Counted from the first letter of the stretch, positions 41,235 to 51,020 are shown. The stretch: DNA of 64,000 bases from Indioceanicola profundi (GCF_003568845.1 NZ_CP030127.1:886001-950000); one strand, 5' to 3'. Program-made: numbers and translations. The notes: generated by a model not told the origin, from the letters alone.

Positions 41235-42950
41235 TCAGCGGGCGATCGGGCGTAGCAGCAGACGCAGCATCAACGCGGTCACCGCCGTACCGACCACCAG
41301 CGCCAGCAGATAGCCGCCCAGATGGGTCACCGCGTTGGGGATCGGCAGCACGAAGACACCGCCATGCGGCACCTTCAGTTCCGCCGCGAAGCCCATGGAG
41401 ATCGCGCCCGCAAGGGCGGAACCGGCGACCAGGGCCGGAATCACCCGCAGCGGGTCGCGCGCGGCGAAGGGGATCGCTCCCTCCGTGACGAAGGCGAGAC
41501 CCAGCACGGCGGCGGCATTGCCCGCTTCCCGCTCATCCTTGGTGAAGCGGCTGGCGAACAGGCGGCAGGCCAGGGCCAGGCCCAACGGCGGGGTCATGCC
41601 CGCCACCATCGCGGCGGCCATGGGCGTATAGATCTGGCTGGCGATCAGGCCGGTGGCGAAGGCGTAGGCGGCCTTGTTCACCGGGCCGCCCATGTCGAAG
41701 CTCATCATCGCCCCGATCAGCAGGCCAAGCAGGATGGCACTGCTGCCCTGCATGCTCTGAAGCCAAGTGGTCAGGGCCGAAAGCACCGCCGCCACAGGCG
41801 TGCCCACCACATAGATCATCAGCAACCCGGTGAGCAGCGTGCCCAGCGTCGGCAGGATCAGCACCGGTTTCAGCCCTTCCAGGGTGCGGGGCAGCTTGAT
41901 CACGCGGTTCAGGAAGGCCACGCCATAGCCGGCGATGAACCCCGCCGCGATACCGCCCAGGAAGCCGGCCCCGAGATTGGCGGCGACCAGCCCGCCGATC
42001 ATGCCCGGCGCGATGCCGGGCCGGTCCGCCACCGAGAAGGCGATATATCCGGCAAGCGCCGGGATCATCAGCACGAAGGCGGCATTGGCCCCGATCTGGA
42101 ACAGGGAATAGGCCAGCGTGCCCTCGTTGGACTCCTCGAAGGCATAGATGCCGCCCAGCGCGAAGGCCACCGCGATCATCAATCCGCCGGCCACCACGAA
42201 GGGCAACATGAAGGACACGCCGGTCATGAGGTGCTTATAGGGACCGGTACGCTCCGTCCGCTTCGGCCTGTCATCCGCCCCAGCCGCCGCAGATGCGCCG
42301 CCCTGGACGCTGGCCTCTGTGAAGGCCTTGTCGATCAGGGCGCGGCCATTCTTGATGGCGGGCTTGGTGCCGCTCAAGAAGACCTTCTTACCGGCAAAGC
42401 GACTGAGATCGACCTGCGTGTCGGCGGCGATCAGGACCAGATCGGCAGCACGGATTTCCTCATCCGTCAGCGTGTCGCGTGCACCGACGGAGCCTTGGGT
42501 CTCCACCCTGATGTCATGACCCAGCGCCTGGGCGCCCTGCTGCAGCCCTTCCGCCGCCATGAAGGTATGGGCGATACCGGTGGGGCAGGAGGTGATGGCG
42601 ACGATCCGGCGCTGGCGACCGCCGGACTCCAACCCGGCCGTGGCAGCCGTGCCCTCTGCCACCCGCGCCAGCACGGCATCCGCGTCCGCCAGCACCTCCT
42701 CCACCGAAGCCTTCACCAACCTGCGGCCGGCAAAACGCTCCTCTTCCAGCGCGCCGCCCCCGACCAGCAGCACCGGCGCGTCGGCCGGCATCGCCGCGAG
42801 GTCCAGCGGGTTCAGCACGCCCTGCTCCATCCGCACCTCGGCCGCGAGCTGAAGGCCGCGCTGGCCGGCAGCCTTGCGCAGGGCTTCCGCCGCCAGAACC
42901 GCCTGGGTGCTGAATTCGCCGGCGTCGACGACCGCCAGGATATTGGTCAT
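41235..42950 (-). CDS. fruA: Fructose PTS permease EIIBC (FruA)
   Basis: The permease takes up fructose and phosphorylates it to fructose 1-phosphate. The 571-residue protein has an N-terminal IIB-like duplicated domain (1-100), the active IIB domain with the phospho-Cys in TSCPTGIAHTFMAAEG (about 130-140), and a IIC membrane domain (about 225-571) with LMTGVSFMLPFVVAGG and the FDMGGPVNKAAYAFA block. ATG 42950 directly follows GGGGAGGAATTC. It is the last gene of fruBKA. Confidence 0.95.
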   Translation of the reverse strand: MTNILAVVDAGEFSTQAVLAAEALRKAAGQRGLQLAAEVRMEQGVLNPLDLAAMPADAPVLLVGGGALEEERFAGRRLVKASVEEVLADADAVLARVAEGTAATAGLESGGRQRRIVAITSCPTGIAHTFMAAEGLQQGAQALGHDIRVETQGSVGARDTLTDEEIRAADLVLIAADTQVDLSRFAGKKVFLSGTKPAIKNGRALIDKAFTEASVQGGASAAAGADDRPKRTERTGPYKHLMTGVSFMLPFVVAGGLMIAVAFALGGIYAFEESNEGTLAYSLFQIGANAAFVLMIPALAGYIAFSVADRPGIAPGMIGGLVAANLGAGFLGGIAAGFIAGYGVAFLNRVIKLPRTLEGLKPVLILPTLGTLLTGLLMIYVVGTPVAAVLSALTTWLQSMQGSSAILLGLLIGAMMSFDMGGPVNKAAYAFATGLIASQIYTPMAAAMVAGMTPPLGLALACRLFASRFTKDEREAGNAAAVLGLAFVTEGAIPFAARDPLRVIPALVAGSALAGAISMGFAAELKVPHGGVFVLPIPNAVTHLGGYLLALVVGTAVTALMLRLLLRPIAR

Positions 42951-42982
42951 GAATTCCTCCCCGGGGCACCGCCCCTCATTCT

Positions 42983-43966
42983 TCACTGCCCGGCGTTCCC
43001 GGTGCCGGTTTCCGCCGCCCAGACGTCGGCGCGCGTGATCCTGGCCGCCGCCGCCAGTTTCCGCACCTCATCCGCCGGTGGCAGATGCGGCCCGATGCGG
43101 CGCAGCTTGCCGGCGGCGAAGGCGGTCGCCAGCCGTGCCAGCGCCTCCAGCGGCATATCGGCGACCAGACCTGCGACGATGCCGGCCACCATCGCGTCGC
43201 CCGCCCCGACGGTGCTGGGCGTCCGCGTCGGCGGCAGCGCGGCATGGATGGCGTCTTCGGCGGACAGGAACAGGGCTCCGCCAGCCCCCAGCGACACCAC
43301 CGCCAGCGCCACGCCCCGCTCCACCAGGGTGCCTGCCGCGGCCAGCAGGTCGCTCCGGGCCGACAGGTCCCGGCCCGTAAAGGCTTCTAGCTCATGCCGG
43401 TTCGGCTTGATGCAGTAGGGCAGGACCGGAGCTGCCAATGCGGCCGCCAGCGGGGCGTTGCTGGCGTCCAGCACCACGCGCACACCTGCACCCGCCAGCT
43501 CCCCCACAAGGTCCGCATAGATGCCATCGGCAAGCCCGGCGGGCAGGCTTCCGGCCAGGACCGCCAGCCCATCCGGGGCAAGCTGGCCCCCCAATCCGCT
43601 GCGCAACTCGGCACAGGTGGCGGCGTCCACCACCAGCCCCGGCAGGTTGACATCCGTGGTGGTCCCGTCCGCTTCCACCAGCTTGATGTTGGTACGGGTG
43701 CGGCCGGGCCGGCGCAGGAATCTGTCGCCGATGCCCTTGGTGGAGAACAGCGCCTCGAACGGAGCGGAATTGTCGGCCCCGAGCACGCCTATCGCCAGCG
43801 TCGGCACGCCCCAATCGGCAAGGCAACTCGCGACGTTCACGCCCTTGCCGCCGGCGTTGTAATGGACGGCGCTGGCGCGGTTGACCGCGCCCGGCGCCAG
43901 CCGGTCCAGGCTGACCGTCTGGTCGATGGCCGGGTTCAGGGTCAGGGTGATGACGGGGCCGGTCAT
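42983..43966 (-). CDS. fruK: 1-phosphofructokinase FruK
   Basis: FruK makes fructose 1,6-bisphosphate from fructose 1-phosphate. The 327-residue PfkB-family protein has TLNPAIDQTVSLD at the start, YNAGGKGVNVASCLADWG for sugar binding, and the TPSTVGAGDAMVAGI block with the catalytic Asp. It overlaps fruB by four bases (ATGA) and ends 32 bp before fruA, so the three genes form one operon. Confidence 0.95.
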   Translation of the reverse strand: MTGPVITLTLNPAIDQTVSLDRLAPGAVNRASAVHYNAGGKGVNVASCLADWGVPTLAIGVLGADNSAPFEALFSTKGIGDRFLRRPGRTRTNIKLVEADGTTTDVNLPGLVVDAATCAELRSGLGGQLAPDGLAVLAGSLPAGLADGIYADLVGELAGAGVRVVLDASNAPLAAALAAPVLPYCIKPNRHELEAFTGRDLSARSDLLAAAGTLVERGVALAVVSLGAGGALFLSAEDAIHAALPPTRTPSTVGAGDAMVAGIVAGLVADMPLEALARLATAFAAGKLRRIGPHLPPADEVRKLAAAARITRADVWAAETGTGNAGQ

Positions 43967-46479
43967 GCGCCGGCTCCCGCGTCCAGGCCACGCACCTCGG
44001 CCGCCGTCTCAGCCTCCAGCGCCTTGAGGGCCAACTCCCGCAGGGCGTACAGGCTGCTGCCGCGCAGCCGCGCCTTGACCGCCGATACGTCGCGCGGGGT
44101 CATGGACAGTTCCTGCACGCCCAGGCCGGTCAGCAGGGCGGCGCCGAACGGATCGCCGGCGATGCCGCCGCAGACCCCCACCCACCTTCCATGCACCGCC
44201 GCGCCATCCACCGTCTGGCGGATTAGGCGCAGCACAGCCGGGTGCAGGCTGTCCGCCTCCGCCGCCAGTTCAGGGTTCTGCCGGTCGATGGCGAGCGCGT
44301 ACTGGGTCAGGTCGTTGGTGCCGATGGAGAAGAAATCCACATGCCGGGCCAGGATGTCGGCCTGAATGGCTGCGGCCGGCACTTCGATCATGATGCCGAG
44401 CGGCACCTGCGGCGCATCCAACTCCGCACGGATGCGCTCGCACACCGCGCGCAGGGCCAGCACCTCCGGGACGGAGGTGATCATCGGGAACATGATGGAG
44501 AGGTCCCCGCCCCGCTTGGCGGCACGGTAGAGCGCACGCAACTGCGGCTCCAGCAGGTCCGGCCGGCGCAGCAGCAAGCGGGCGCCGCGCACGCCCAGGA
44601 ACGGGTTTTCCTCATGCGGGAGGTTCAGGTGCGCCACCTGCTTGTCGCCGCCGATATCGAGGGCCCGGACGATCAGGGGCCGCCCCTCGAGCGCCGCCAG
44701 CATGGCCACATAAGTCTCGAACTGGTCGTCCTCGGTCGGCGTCTCTCCGCGCTCCAGGAACAGGAACTCGGTGCGCATCAGCCCGACGCCTTCCGCCCCT
44801 TGCTCCAGGGCGAAGGGGGCCTGGTCGGGCAGGTTGATGTTGGCCCCAATGGCGACGCTGTGCCCGTCGCTTGTGCGGGCGGGAAGGCTGCGCTGCTCGG
44901 CCTCCCGCGCGCGGATCTGTTGCTGCTGCTCGATCCAGCCCCAAGCCGAATCCAGGTCCGCCTGGCTGGGATCGAGATAGAGGCGGCCGGCCTGACCGTC
45001 GATTATAGCCATCGTGCCATCGGCAAGGTCGAGAACAGCCGGCCCGGCTGCCACCACGGCCGGCAGGCCCAGCGTGCGGGCGAGGATGGCGGTGTGCGCC
45101 GTAGGGCCGCCCTGGGCGGTGGCGAGGCCCACCACCTTGGCCGGGTCCAACCCGGCCGTGTCGGAGGGTGACAGGTCGGTGGCGACCAGGATGGTGGGGC
45201 CGTCCGGCAGGTCCTGCAGGCTGCCGCCGCGCAGGCTGGGATCGAGTTGGGCAAGCACCCGACGCCCCACGTCGCGCAGATCGGCGGCGCGGGCGGCCAG
45301 GACCGGGTTGCCCAGCGCCGCGAGGCGGCCTGCCATCTGCTCCACGCTCTCATTCCACGACCAAGCCACCCCATGGCCTTCCACCATGAGCTGGCAAGCC
45401 AAGGTGATCAGATCGGTGTCGTTAAGCAGCTCCGCCTGCGCCTTGAAGATGCCCGCCTCGGCGGCACCCAGGCGACGGGCGGTATCATCCTCCAGCGCCT
45501 TGAGCTGAAGGCGGGTGGCGGTCAGGGCGCGGTGCAGCTCGGCCCCGCCCTCGGTCAAGGGCACCGGGCAGTCTGGAACGGCGAGCTCCGCCGACGCCAG
45601 CACCCTGATGGTGCCGATCGCCACGCCGGGGGCTGCGGCGATGCCGGCAAGCGTGACCGGGGAGCCCGGCGGGGTCCAGCCCTGGACCGGCGTCTGCTGC
45701 GCCCGGCGGGTGGCCATGGCGGCATCGGCCTGTTCCTGCGCCGTGAGCCCGGTCACCACGGCGCGCATACGCGCCAAGGCGTTGCCGGCGTCCGCCCCCT
45801 CCGCCGAGATGGTCACCCGGTCGCCGGGCCGGAGACCCAATTGCAGCAGGGAAACCAGATTCTTCGCATCGGCTGTGTCGTTGCCGTGCCGGACCCGGAT
45901 GCGGGCCGCGAAGGGACGGGCAGCCTCCACCCATGCCGTTGCCGGACGGGCATGCAGGCCGGCGGGATAGGCTACGTCCCAGGTGAAGCTCTCCGCCAGA
46001 TCGGCCGCGGGCGCGGTGGCGGCCGGGGCGGACGGCTCCTCCCCCAATGCCGTGATCAGCTCATCCGCGTCGTCGGTGGTGAAGAGCCGCCCCAGCCTTT
46101 CCTCATCCTGGAGCAGGCGGGTCAGGCGGCGCAGGATGGAAATATGGGCGTCGGACTGGGCAGCGATGGCGATCACCAGACGGGCCGTCTGCCCGGGGTT
46201 CCATTCCACCCCGTCCGGCACCTGCAGGATGGCGACGCCGTTGCGCCGGACCATGCCGCGATCCTCCCCAATCCCGTGCGGGATGACGACGCCATGGCCG
46301 AGGAAGGTATTCGCCACCGCCTCCCGCCGGATCATGCTGGACTCGTAGCCGGCTTCCACGCATCCCGATGCCACCAACATCTGCGCCGCCTGCCGGATGG
46401 CATCCTGTTTGTCATCGGGGCGGACGCGCAGGCGGATCAGCTCTCGCACCAAGAGTTCGCCGGAGGCGGTAGCGCACAT
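43963..46479 (-). CDS. fruB: Multiphosphoryl transfer protein FruB (EIIA-HPr-EI)
   Basis: This 838-residue protein carries the whole soluble phosphorelay for fructose. EIIA(Fru) fills residues 1-145 (phospho-His in VVIPHGIGED), an HPr-like domain about 160-245 (phospho-His in AGLHARPATAW) and Enzyme I about 270-838 (phospho-His in GGPTAHTAILAR, then the PEP-binding barrel with ERGETPTEDDQF and SIGTNDLTQYALAIDR). ATG 46479 is preferred: GGGAG lies nine bases upstream, while the ATG at 46488 touches it. An operator-like palindrome lies 37 bp upstream. Confidence 0.95.
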   Translation of the reverse strand: MCATASGELLVRELIRLRVRPDDKQDAIRQAAQMLVASGCVEAGYESSMIRREAVANTFLGHGVVIPHGIGEDRGMVRRNGVAILQVPDGVEWNPGQTARLVIAIAAQSDAHISILRRLTRLLQDEERLGRLFTTDDADELITALGEEPSAPAATAPAADLAESFTWDVAYPAGLHARPATAWVEAARPFAARIRVRHGNDTADAKNLVSLLQLGLRPGDRVTISAEGADAGNALARMRAVVTGLTAQEQADAAMATRRAQQTPVQGWTPPGSPVTLAGIAAAPGVAIGTIRVLASAELAVPDCPVPLTEGGAELHRALTATRLQLKALEDDTARRLGAAEAGIFKAQAELLNDTDLITLACQLMVEGHGVAWSWNESVEQMAGRLAALGNPVLAARAADLRDVGRRVLAQLDPSLRGGSLQDLPDGPTILVATDLSPSDTAGLDPAKVVGLATAQGGPTAHTAILARTLGLPAVVAAGPAVLDLADGTMAIIDGQAGRLYLDPSQADLDSAWGWIEQQQQIRAREAEQRSLPARTSDGHSVAIGANINLPDQAPFALEQGAEGVGLMRTEFLFLERGETPTEDDQFETYVAMLAALEGRPLIVRALDIGGDKQVAHLNLPHEENPFLGVRGARLLLRRPDLLEPQLRALYRAAKRGGDLSIMFPMITSVPEVLALRAVCERIRAELDAPQVPLGIMIEVPAAAIQADILARHVDFFSIGTNDLTQYALAIDRQNPELAAEADSLHPAVLRLIRQTVDGAAVHGRWVGVCGGIAGDPFGAALLTGLGVQELSMTPRDVSAVKARLRGSSLYALRELALKALEAETAAEVRGLDAGAGA

Positions 46480-46516
46480 GATGGGCATCTCCCGGACGGT
46501 ATGATTTTGACGCCAC

Positions 46517-46530
46517 TGAAAACGTTCTCA
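46517..46530. promoter_or_regulatory. LacI-type operator upstream of fruB
   Basis: TGAAAACGTTCTCA is a nearly perfect palindrome centred on CG and differs at one position from the general LacI/CcpA-type site TGAAAACGTTTTCA. It sits between fruB and the divergent LacI-family gene, where a repressor would block fruBKA transcription. Confidence 0.65.
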
Positions 46531-46637
46531 CGGGATGAGTCAAAGTTTTTTCCGGGCGATGACCATTGGCGGATAAATGCTCAGCCAAAAGCCAACTAGA
46601 ATAGGCGCGCATCCTCCGCGCATAGTTTAGTGTGGTT

Positions 46638-46650
46638 GGAAACGTTTTCC
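46638..46650. promoter_or_regulatory. LacI-type operator upstream of the regulator gene
   Basis: GGAAACGTTTTCC, with a T before it, resembles the site near fruB (shared AAACGTT core). It ends 12 bp before the start codon of the LacI-family gene, a position suited to autorepression. Confidence 0.6.
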
Positions 46651-46662
46651 GGAAGCGCCCGC

Positions 46663-47667
46663 ATGGTAGTCAGCATCAAGGACGTTGCCCGAGCCGCTGG
46701 CGTGTCGCCGGCCACCGTTTCACGCGCGCTGGGCAATGGCCCCATCAGCCCCGCTCTACGCGAACAGGTGGAGGCGGCGATCCGTGCCACGGGCTACCGC
46801 CCCAACCTGTCCGCCCGGCGTCTGCGCTCCCAGCACAGCCATACCATCGGCCTGATCGTGGCCGACATCCGGAATCCCTTCTTCACCGCAGTGGCGCACG
46901 CTGTCGAAACGGTCGCCTATGAGGCCGGGATGCGCGTGATCCTGTGCAACACCGACGAGGACCCGGAGCGGGAGGCCATGTATCTGCGGCTGATGCAGGA
47001 GGAGCGCGTTACCGGCGTGATCTTCGCCCCGACCCAGGAAACGGCGGAGCGGTTCCAACGGCATGAGCTGGAGTTCCCGGTGGTGCTGATTGATCGCGCC
47101 GGCCCCGCCGGGGAGCATGACGCCGTGGTGCTGGACAATCAGTCCGCCAGCATGCAACTGGTCGATCATCTCCACGCCCAAGGTTACCGCCGCATTGGCG
47201 GCCTGTTCGGAAATACCAGCAGCACCGGACGCGAGCGGCATCAGGGCTATCTGGCAGCGGCCGCCCGACACGGGCTGGAGCCGCAGGCGCGCTTCGTCTT
47301 TCCCTATGCCGACGCGGCGGAGGCGGAGCTGCTGCAATGGCTGGAGGAGCCCAGCCGGCCCGAAGCCATACTGGTCAGCAACAGCCTGCTGATGGTCGGG
47401 GTGGTGCGCGCGGCCCGCCGTAAGGGGATCGGCATTCCCGCCGACCTGGCCGTCGCCGGATTCGACAATGAGAGCTGGACCGAACTGGTTGATCCCGGAA
47501 TGACAGTGATCGAGCAGCCTACGGAGGAGATCGGGCGTCAGGCCATGCGCATGCTGTTCGAGCGCATGCATGCACCCGGTGCGCCGACCAGGAAGGTGGT
47601 CCTGAGCGGACGCTGCATCATTCGCGGTTCCACCCTGCGGCCCGCGATGGCCGACCTGACTGCCTGA
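46663..47667 (+). CDS. LacI-family regulator of the fructose operon
   Basis: The 334-residue protein has a LacI-type helix-turn-helix (IKDVARAAGVSPATVSRALG, residues 4-24), the hinge helix (YRPNLSARRLRS) and a periplasmic-binding-like effector domain. It diverges from fruBKA, and both promoters carry similar palindromes, so control of fructose uptake is the likely role, with fructose 1-phosphate as a probable effector. ATG 46663 puts the HTH at the N-terminus; the ORF is open 33 bases upstream. Confidence 0.9.
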   Translation: MVVSIKDVARAAGVSPATVSRALGNGPISPALREQVEAAIRATGYRPNLSARRLRSQHSHTIGLIVADIRNPFFTAVAHAVETVAYEAGMRVILCNTDEDPEREAMYLRLMQEERVTGVIFAPTQETAERFQRHELEFPVVLIDRAGPAGEHDAVVLDNQSASMQLVDHLHAQGYRRIGGLFGNTSSTGRERHQGYLAAAARHGLEPQARFVFPYADAAEAELLQWLEEPSRPEAILVSNSLLMVGVVRAARRKGIGIPADLAVAGFDNESWTELVDPGMTVIEQPTEEIGRQAMRMLFERMHAPGAPTRKVVLSGRCIIRGSTLRPAMADLTA

Positions 47668-47683
47668 CCGTCCCCGCCGGACC

Positions 47684-48208
47684 TCAGCCGCCCAGCGCCC
47701 CTTGCAGCATCCCGGCGGCGGAGCCAGCCCCGCTTCCGTTCAGATATTCCATTACGACCGGCAGGAAGCGCGCCGCCATGTCCGGCGGAATGCCCAGCTG
47801 GCTGAAGGTTCCGGCCAGCGGGGCAAGGGCGCCGAGACCACCTGCCGCCCCGTTCTGGCCGTTCAGCGCGCCGAGCGCCCCGCCGGCCAGCCCGCCGAGA
47901 CCGCCGCCCGTCTGCTGGCCATAGTCGGCCTGCCCGCCGCCTGGAGCGGACTGGATCAGGGAGTTCACGCCAGGCACCTCCTGCTCCACCTGGGAGAACT
48001 GGTCGGGCGCCATACGCTGCCGGGCCAGCCCGAACAGGGCTCCGGCCCCGCCCTCGGCCTGCGGCCGGCTGATGCCGAGCTGGTTGGTGAGCGCATCGAC
48101 CAGCCCGCCGGCACTGGCGGCGGCGCGGGCCGGGGCAAGCGGCACCAGGGCCAGGATGCAGGCAGCCCCGGCAAGTTTGAGGGCATGGCGGCGGGTAAAG
48201 CTGGACAT
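47684..48208 (-). CDS. DUF2780-type secreted protein
   Basis: The 174-residue protein has a signal peptide (TRRHALKLAGAACILALVPLAPARA; it contains RR and may be Tat), then an LVDALTNQLGISRPQAEGGAGALF segment and a Gly/Ala/Gln-rich centre, ending in a helical part. This fits the DUF2780 (VcgC/VcgE-like) family of secreted or envelope proteins of unknown function. ATG 48208 heads the signal. Its stop is 17 bp from that of the convergent regulator gene. Confidence 0.75.
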   Translation of the reverse strand: MSSFTRRHALKLAGAACILALVPLAPARAAASAGGLVDALTNQLGISRPQAEGGAGALFGLARQRMAPDQFSQVEQEVPGVNSLIQSAPGGGQADYGQQTGGGLGGLAGGALGALNGQNGAAGGLGALAPLAGTFSQLGIPPDMAARFLPVVMEYLNGSGAGSAAGMLQGALGG

Positions 48209-48341
48209 GGGCTTGATCCTTGATGCGGTCCTAGAATGCGGCTCAAGCCCCTGCAACCGCCCGTCCCATGACACCGTTCCCTCCCGACAGCCGACACACG
48301 GCCTTCTTGGAATTCCGCGGGCACATACCAGATTGCTGCAC

Positions 48342-49421
48342 ATGACAGAACCAACACCTCCTCTGACGGGTCCCTCGTTGGGCCGGCGTGCCGTGCTGAA
48401 AGCCGCAGCGGGTCCACTCGCCGCTGCACTTCCCTGGCCCCTGGCGGCATCGGACGCACGCGCGGCCTCGCCGGCGCGTCGTCTCGACGCCGCTATGCTG
48501 GATCGTGTCCGGACACGTGCGGCGGAACTCGACCAGCTTCACAGTCTGATCGTTGCCCGGGATGGAGAGATCGTCGCCGGCGAGGTGTTCCGCGGGCCGA
48601 AGCTCGACCGTGCGGTCAATGTGAAATCCGTGTCGAAAACCATCATCGCCTCCCTGGCCGGGGCGGCACTGGATCGCGGTATTCTGGAGAGCGTCGAGCA
48701 ACCGTTGTCCGCAATCATGCCGGACCTGATCCCGGACGGAGCCGACCCGCGGGTCGGAAGCATCACAGTCGCCGATCTGCTGACCATGCAGGCCGGCCTG
48801 GAACGGACATCCGGGCCGAATTACGGGCGCTGGGTCGAAAGCGGGAACTGGGTTGCCTTCGCCCTGAACCGCCCCTTCGTCGCCGAGCCCGGTGAACGGA
48901 TGCTGTATTCCACCGGCAGCTATCATCTGCTGGGAGCGGCCCTGTCCAAGGCCGCGGAACGCAACCTGCTCTCGCTGGCGCGGGAATGGCTGGGCCGGCC
49001 GCTGGGGATCGATATCCCGCCCTGGACGCAGGACCCGCAGGGCTTTTACATGGGCGGCAACAACATGGCGCTGTCGCCCATGGACCTGTTCCGGTTTGGA
49101 GAGATGTGGCGGCAGGGCGGCGTCTGGAAAGGGCAGCAGGTGTTGAGCGCCGCCTGGACGGAAGCGTCCTGGGTGCCGCGGACCTGGTCCCCCTTCTCCG
49201 GTGATTCCTACGGATATGGCTGGTTCATCACGGAGGCGCGCGGCCGCATCGTGACCTATGCCAGGGGATATGGCGGCCAGATGCTGTATTTGGTGCCTTC
49301 CCTGGGCCTGACGGTCGTGGTCACCTCCGATCCCACGCGCCCGGCGCGGTCGGAAGGACATGTGGGCGATCTGAACGCCCTGTTGGCGGACGGCATAATC
49401 CCTGCCGCGGAAGAGGCGTGA
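48342..49421 (+). CDS. Serine hydrolase, beta-lactamase class C / esterase type, Tat signal
   Basis: The 359-residue protein has a Tat signal (LGRRAVLKAAAG, Ala-rich tail to ARAASP). The SxxK motif is in VKSVSKTIIA. A YST in LYSTGSYHLLG replaces the YxN of classical enzymes, and GYGGQMLY lies where the third motif is expected. These match the large PBP4*/esterase-like group rather than resistance beta-lactamases, so a peptidase or esterase role in the periplasm is more likely than drug resistance. Confidence 0.85.
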   Translation: MTEPTPPLTGPSLGRRAVLKAAAGPLAAALPWPLAASDARAASPARRLDAAMLDRVRTRAAELDQLHSLIVARDGEIVAGEVFRGPKLDRAVNVKSVSKTIIASLAGAALDRGILESVEQPLSAIMPDLIPDGADPRVGSITVADLLTMQAGLERTSGPNYGRWVESGNWVAFALNRPFVAEPGERMLYSTGSYHLLGAALSKAAERNLLSLAREWLGRPLGIDIPPWTQDPQGFYMGGNNMALSPMDLFRFGEMWRQGGVWKGQQVLSAAWTEASWVPRTWSPFSGDSYGYGWFITEARGRIVTYARGYGGQMLYLVPSLGLTVVVTSDPTRPARSEGHVGDLNALLADGIIPAAEEA

Positions 49422-49506
49422 CGGAGAGCCCGACTGCACTCGTCGGCCCTGCGTTGAGGGAGAATGCGGCAGACGCCGGTTGAGGGTGTCCGCCGTTCCG
49501 CACGCG

Positions 49507-50505
49507 TTACTCGGCGAGACCCGGGTCCGTCCTGGTCTCGCGGCTGGTCTTCCAGAGCGAGTAGAGCACGCCGCCGGCGAGCAGGCCGAACGTCACGCCG
49601 AGCGAGATCGCCGGGTCGACCTTGCCGTAGATATGGCTCCAGAAGATCTTGCCGCCGATGAAGATCAGCACCAGCGACAGCGCCACCTTCAGATATTTGA
49701 AACGGTGCACCATGGCGGCCAGCGTGAAATACAGCGCGCGCAGGCCCAGGATGGCGAAGATGTTGCTGGTATAGACGATGAAGGGGTCCGTGGTGATCGA
49801 GAAGATCGCCGGCACGCTGTCCACAGCGAAGATCAGGTCCGCGAACTCCACCGTGACCAGAGCCAGGAAGAGCGGCGTGGCATAGCGCACCATGCGCCCG
49901 GTTTCCGGGTCGGGGAGCTTCACAAAGAAATCGTGCCCGTGCAGGCCGGGGCTGACCCGCATGCGGCGACGCACCCAGGCCAGCAGCCTATTATCATCCA
50001 GCGACGGCTCGCCGCCATCGACGGCCAGCATCTTGATGCCGGACACGATCAGGAACGCGCCGAAGATATAGAGAATCCAGGACCATTGCGCGATCAACGC
50101 CGCCCCGAAGCCGATCATCAGGCCGCGCAGCAGGATCACGCCCAGGATGCCCCAGAACAGGACCCGGTGCTGGTACAGCCTGGGAACCGCGAAGTAGGTG
50201 AAGATCAGCGAAATAACAAAGACGTTGTCCATCGCCAACGCCTTTTCCAGCGCGAAGCCGGTGAAATACTGCATGCCCGGCGTGGGGCCGAGATACCACC
50301 AGACCCAGCCGCCGAAGATCGCGGCGATGGCGATATAGAAGGTGGAAAGCTTCAGGCTTTCTCCAATTCCGATCTCATGATCCTTCTTGTTGAGGACACC
50401 GAGATCGAAGGCGAGGAGGAGGAGGACGATACCGAAGAACGACAGCCAAAGCCACGCCGCCTTGCCGAGCAAGGGCGTGGAGAGCAACGCAATCATGGCG
50501 TCCAC
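49507..50505 (-). CDS. TerC-family membrane protein
   Basis: The 332-residue protein has about nine hydrophobic segments and the acidic metal-site blocks of TerC/Alx proteins: EKALAMDNVFVISLIF and TVEFADLIFAVDSVPAIFSI. Members export Mn2+ or help load exported enzymes with metals, and some belong to tellurite-resistance clusters; no other ter gene lies nearby. The leader (50506-50700) was searched for a manganese riboswitch, and none was seen. Confidence 0.92.
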   Translation of the reverse strand: MDAMIALLSTPLLGKAAWLWLSFFGIVLLLLAFDLGVLNKKDHEIGIGESLKLSTFYIAIAAIFGGWVWWYLGPTPGMQYFTGFALEKALAMDNVFVISLIFTYFAVPRLYQHRVLFWGILGVILLRGLMIGFGAALIAQWSWILYIFGAFLIVSGIKMLAVDGGEPSLDDNRLLAWVRRRMRVSPGLHGHDFFVKLPDPETGRMVRYATPLFLALVTVEFADLIFAVDSVPAIFSITTDPFIVYTSNIFAILGLRALYFTLAAMVHRFKYLKVALSLVLIFIGGKIFWSHIYGKVDPAISLGVTFGLLAGGVLYSLWKTSRETRTDPGLAE

Positions 50506-50696
50506 GAGGGAACTCCAGCGTCTGGTGCCTGCGTAGGCGATGTGGGATGGTTAGTCCGACATCACAGCCGACGCCTCGGCTGCCAGAGGGGCCCGGACCC
50601 GAGCAGCAGAAATCGGACGTCCAGCAGCAGCTTGCAAGGGTCCCGATGAAAAATTCTTCCGCTCTTCTGCCGCGCCGGGCGGGAGCCGGGTCCTGA

Positions 50697-51020
50697 TCAG
50701 AGGACGCCCTGTTTGCGCAACCACGCTTGCGCTCTGGCGGCAACCCGCAGGACGAACAGGATCAGGGCCGGAACCACATGGAGGATGGCTTCGGTCACCA
50801 CCAACCCGGCCCCGGCACTGACGAAGGCATAGGAAAGGGCCGGCACCGCGCCTCCCAGCACCGCGCCCTCAATCCCGCCCAGGGCGCCTGCCAGCACAGT
50901 GCCCGTCAGGCGCACCTGCCAAGCCCGGGACAACCGCAAAGTGGCGAACAGGGCCGCTGCCAGCACCAACGGATTGACCGCGGTTCCCAGGAATTGCAAG
51001 ACCAGATCAGCACTTGTCAT
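50697..51020 (-). CDS. Small membrane protein of unknown function
   Basis: The 107-residue product has about three hydrophobic stretches (residues 5-25, 40-70 and 75-95) and a basic C-terminus (RVAARAQAWLRKQGVL). I do not recognise a family. ATG 51020 follows a GGGG; an in-frame ATG at 51038 is also possible. It is divergent from the hybrid kinase gene and 191 bp upstream of the terC start. Confidence 0.6.
   Translation of the reverse strand: MTSADLVLQFLGTAVNPLVLAAALFATLRLSRAWQVRLTGTVLAGALGGIEGAVLGGAVPALSYAFVSAGAGLVVTEAILHVVPALILFVLRVAARAQAWLRKQGVL

Noticed and set aside
48342..49421. Beta-lactamase resistance gene
   Set aside because: The SxxK motif is present, but the YxN motif reads YST and the overall layout fits the esterase/peptidase-like group; no evidence for drug resistance.
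49507..50505. Tellurite-resistance island
   Set aside because: Only a terC-type gene is present, with no other ter genes around it; lone TerC/Alx proteins are common housekeeping metal-related proteins.
50506..50700. yybP-ykoY manganese riboswitch upstream of terC
   Set aside because: The conserved GGGGAGTAG-type core was not found in the minus-strand leader.
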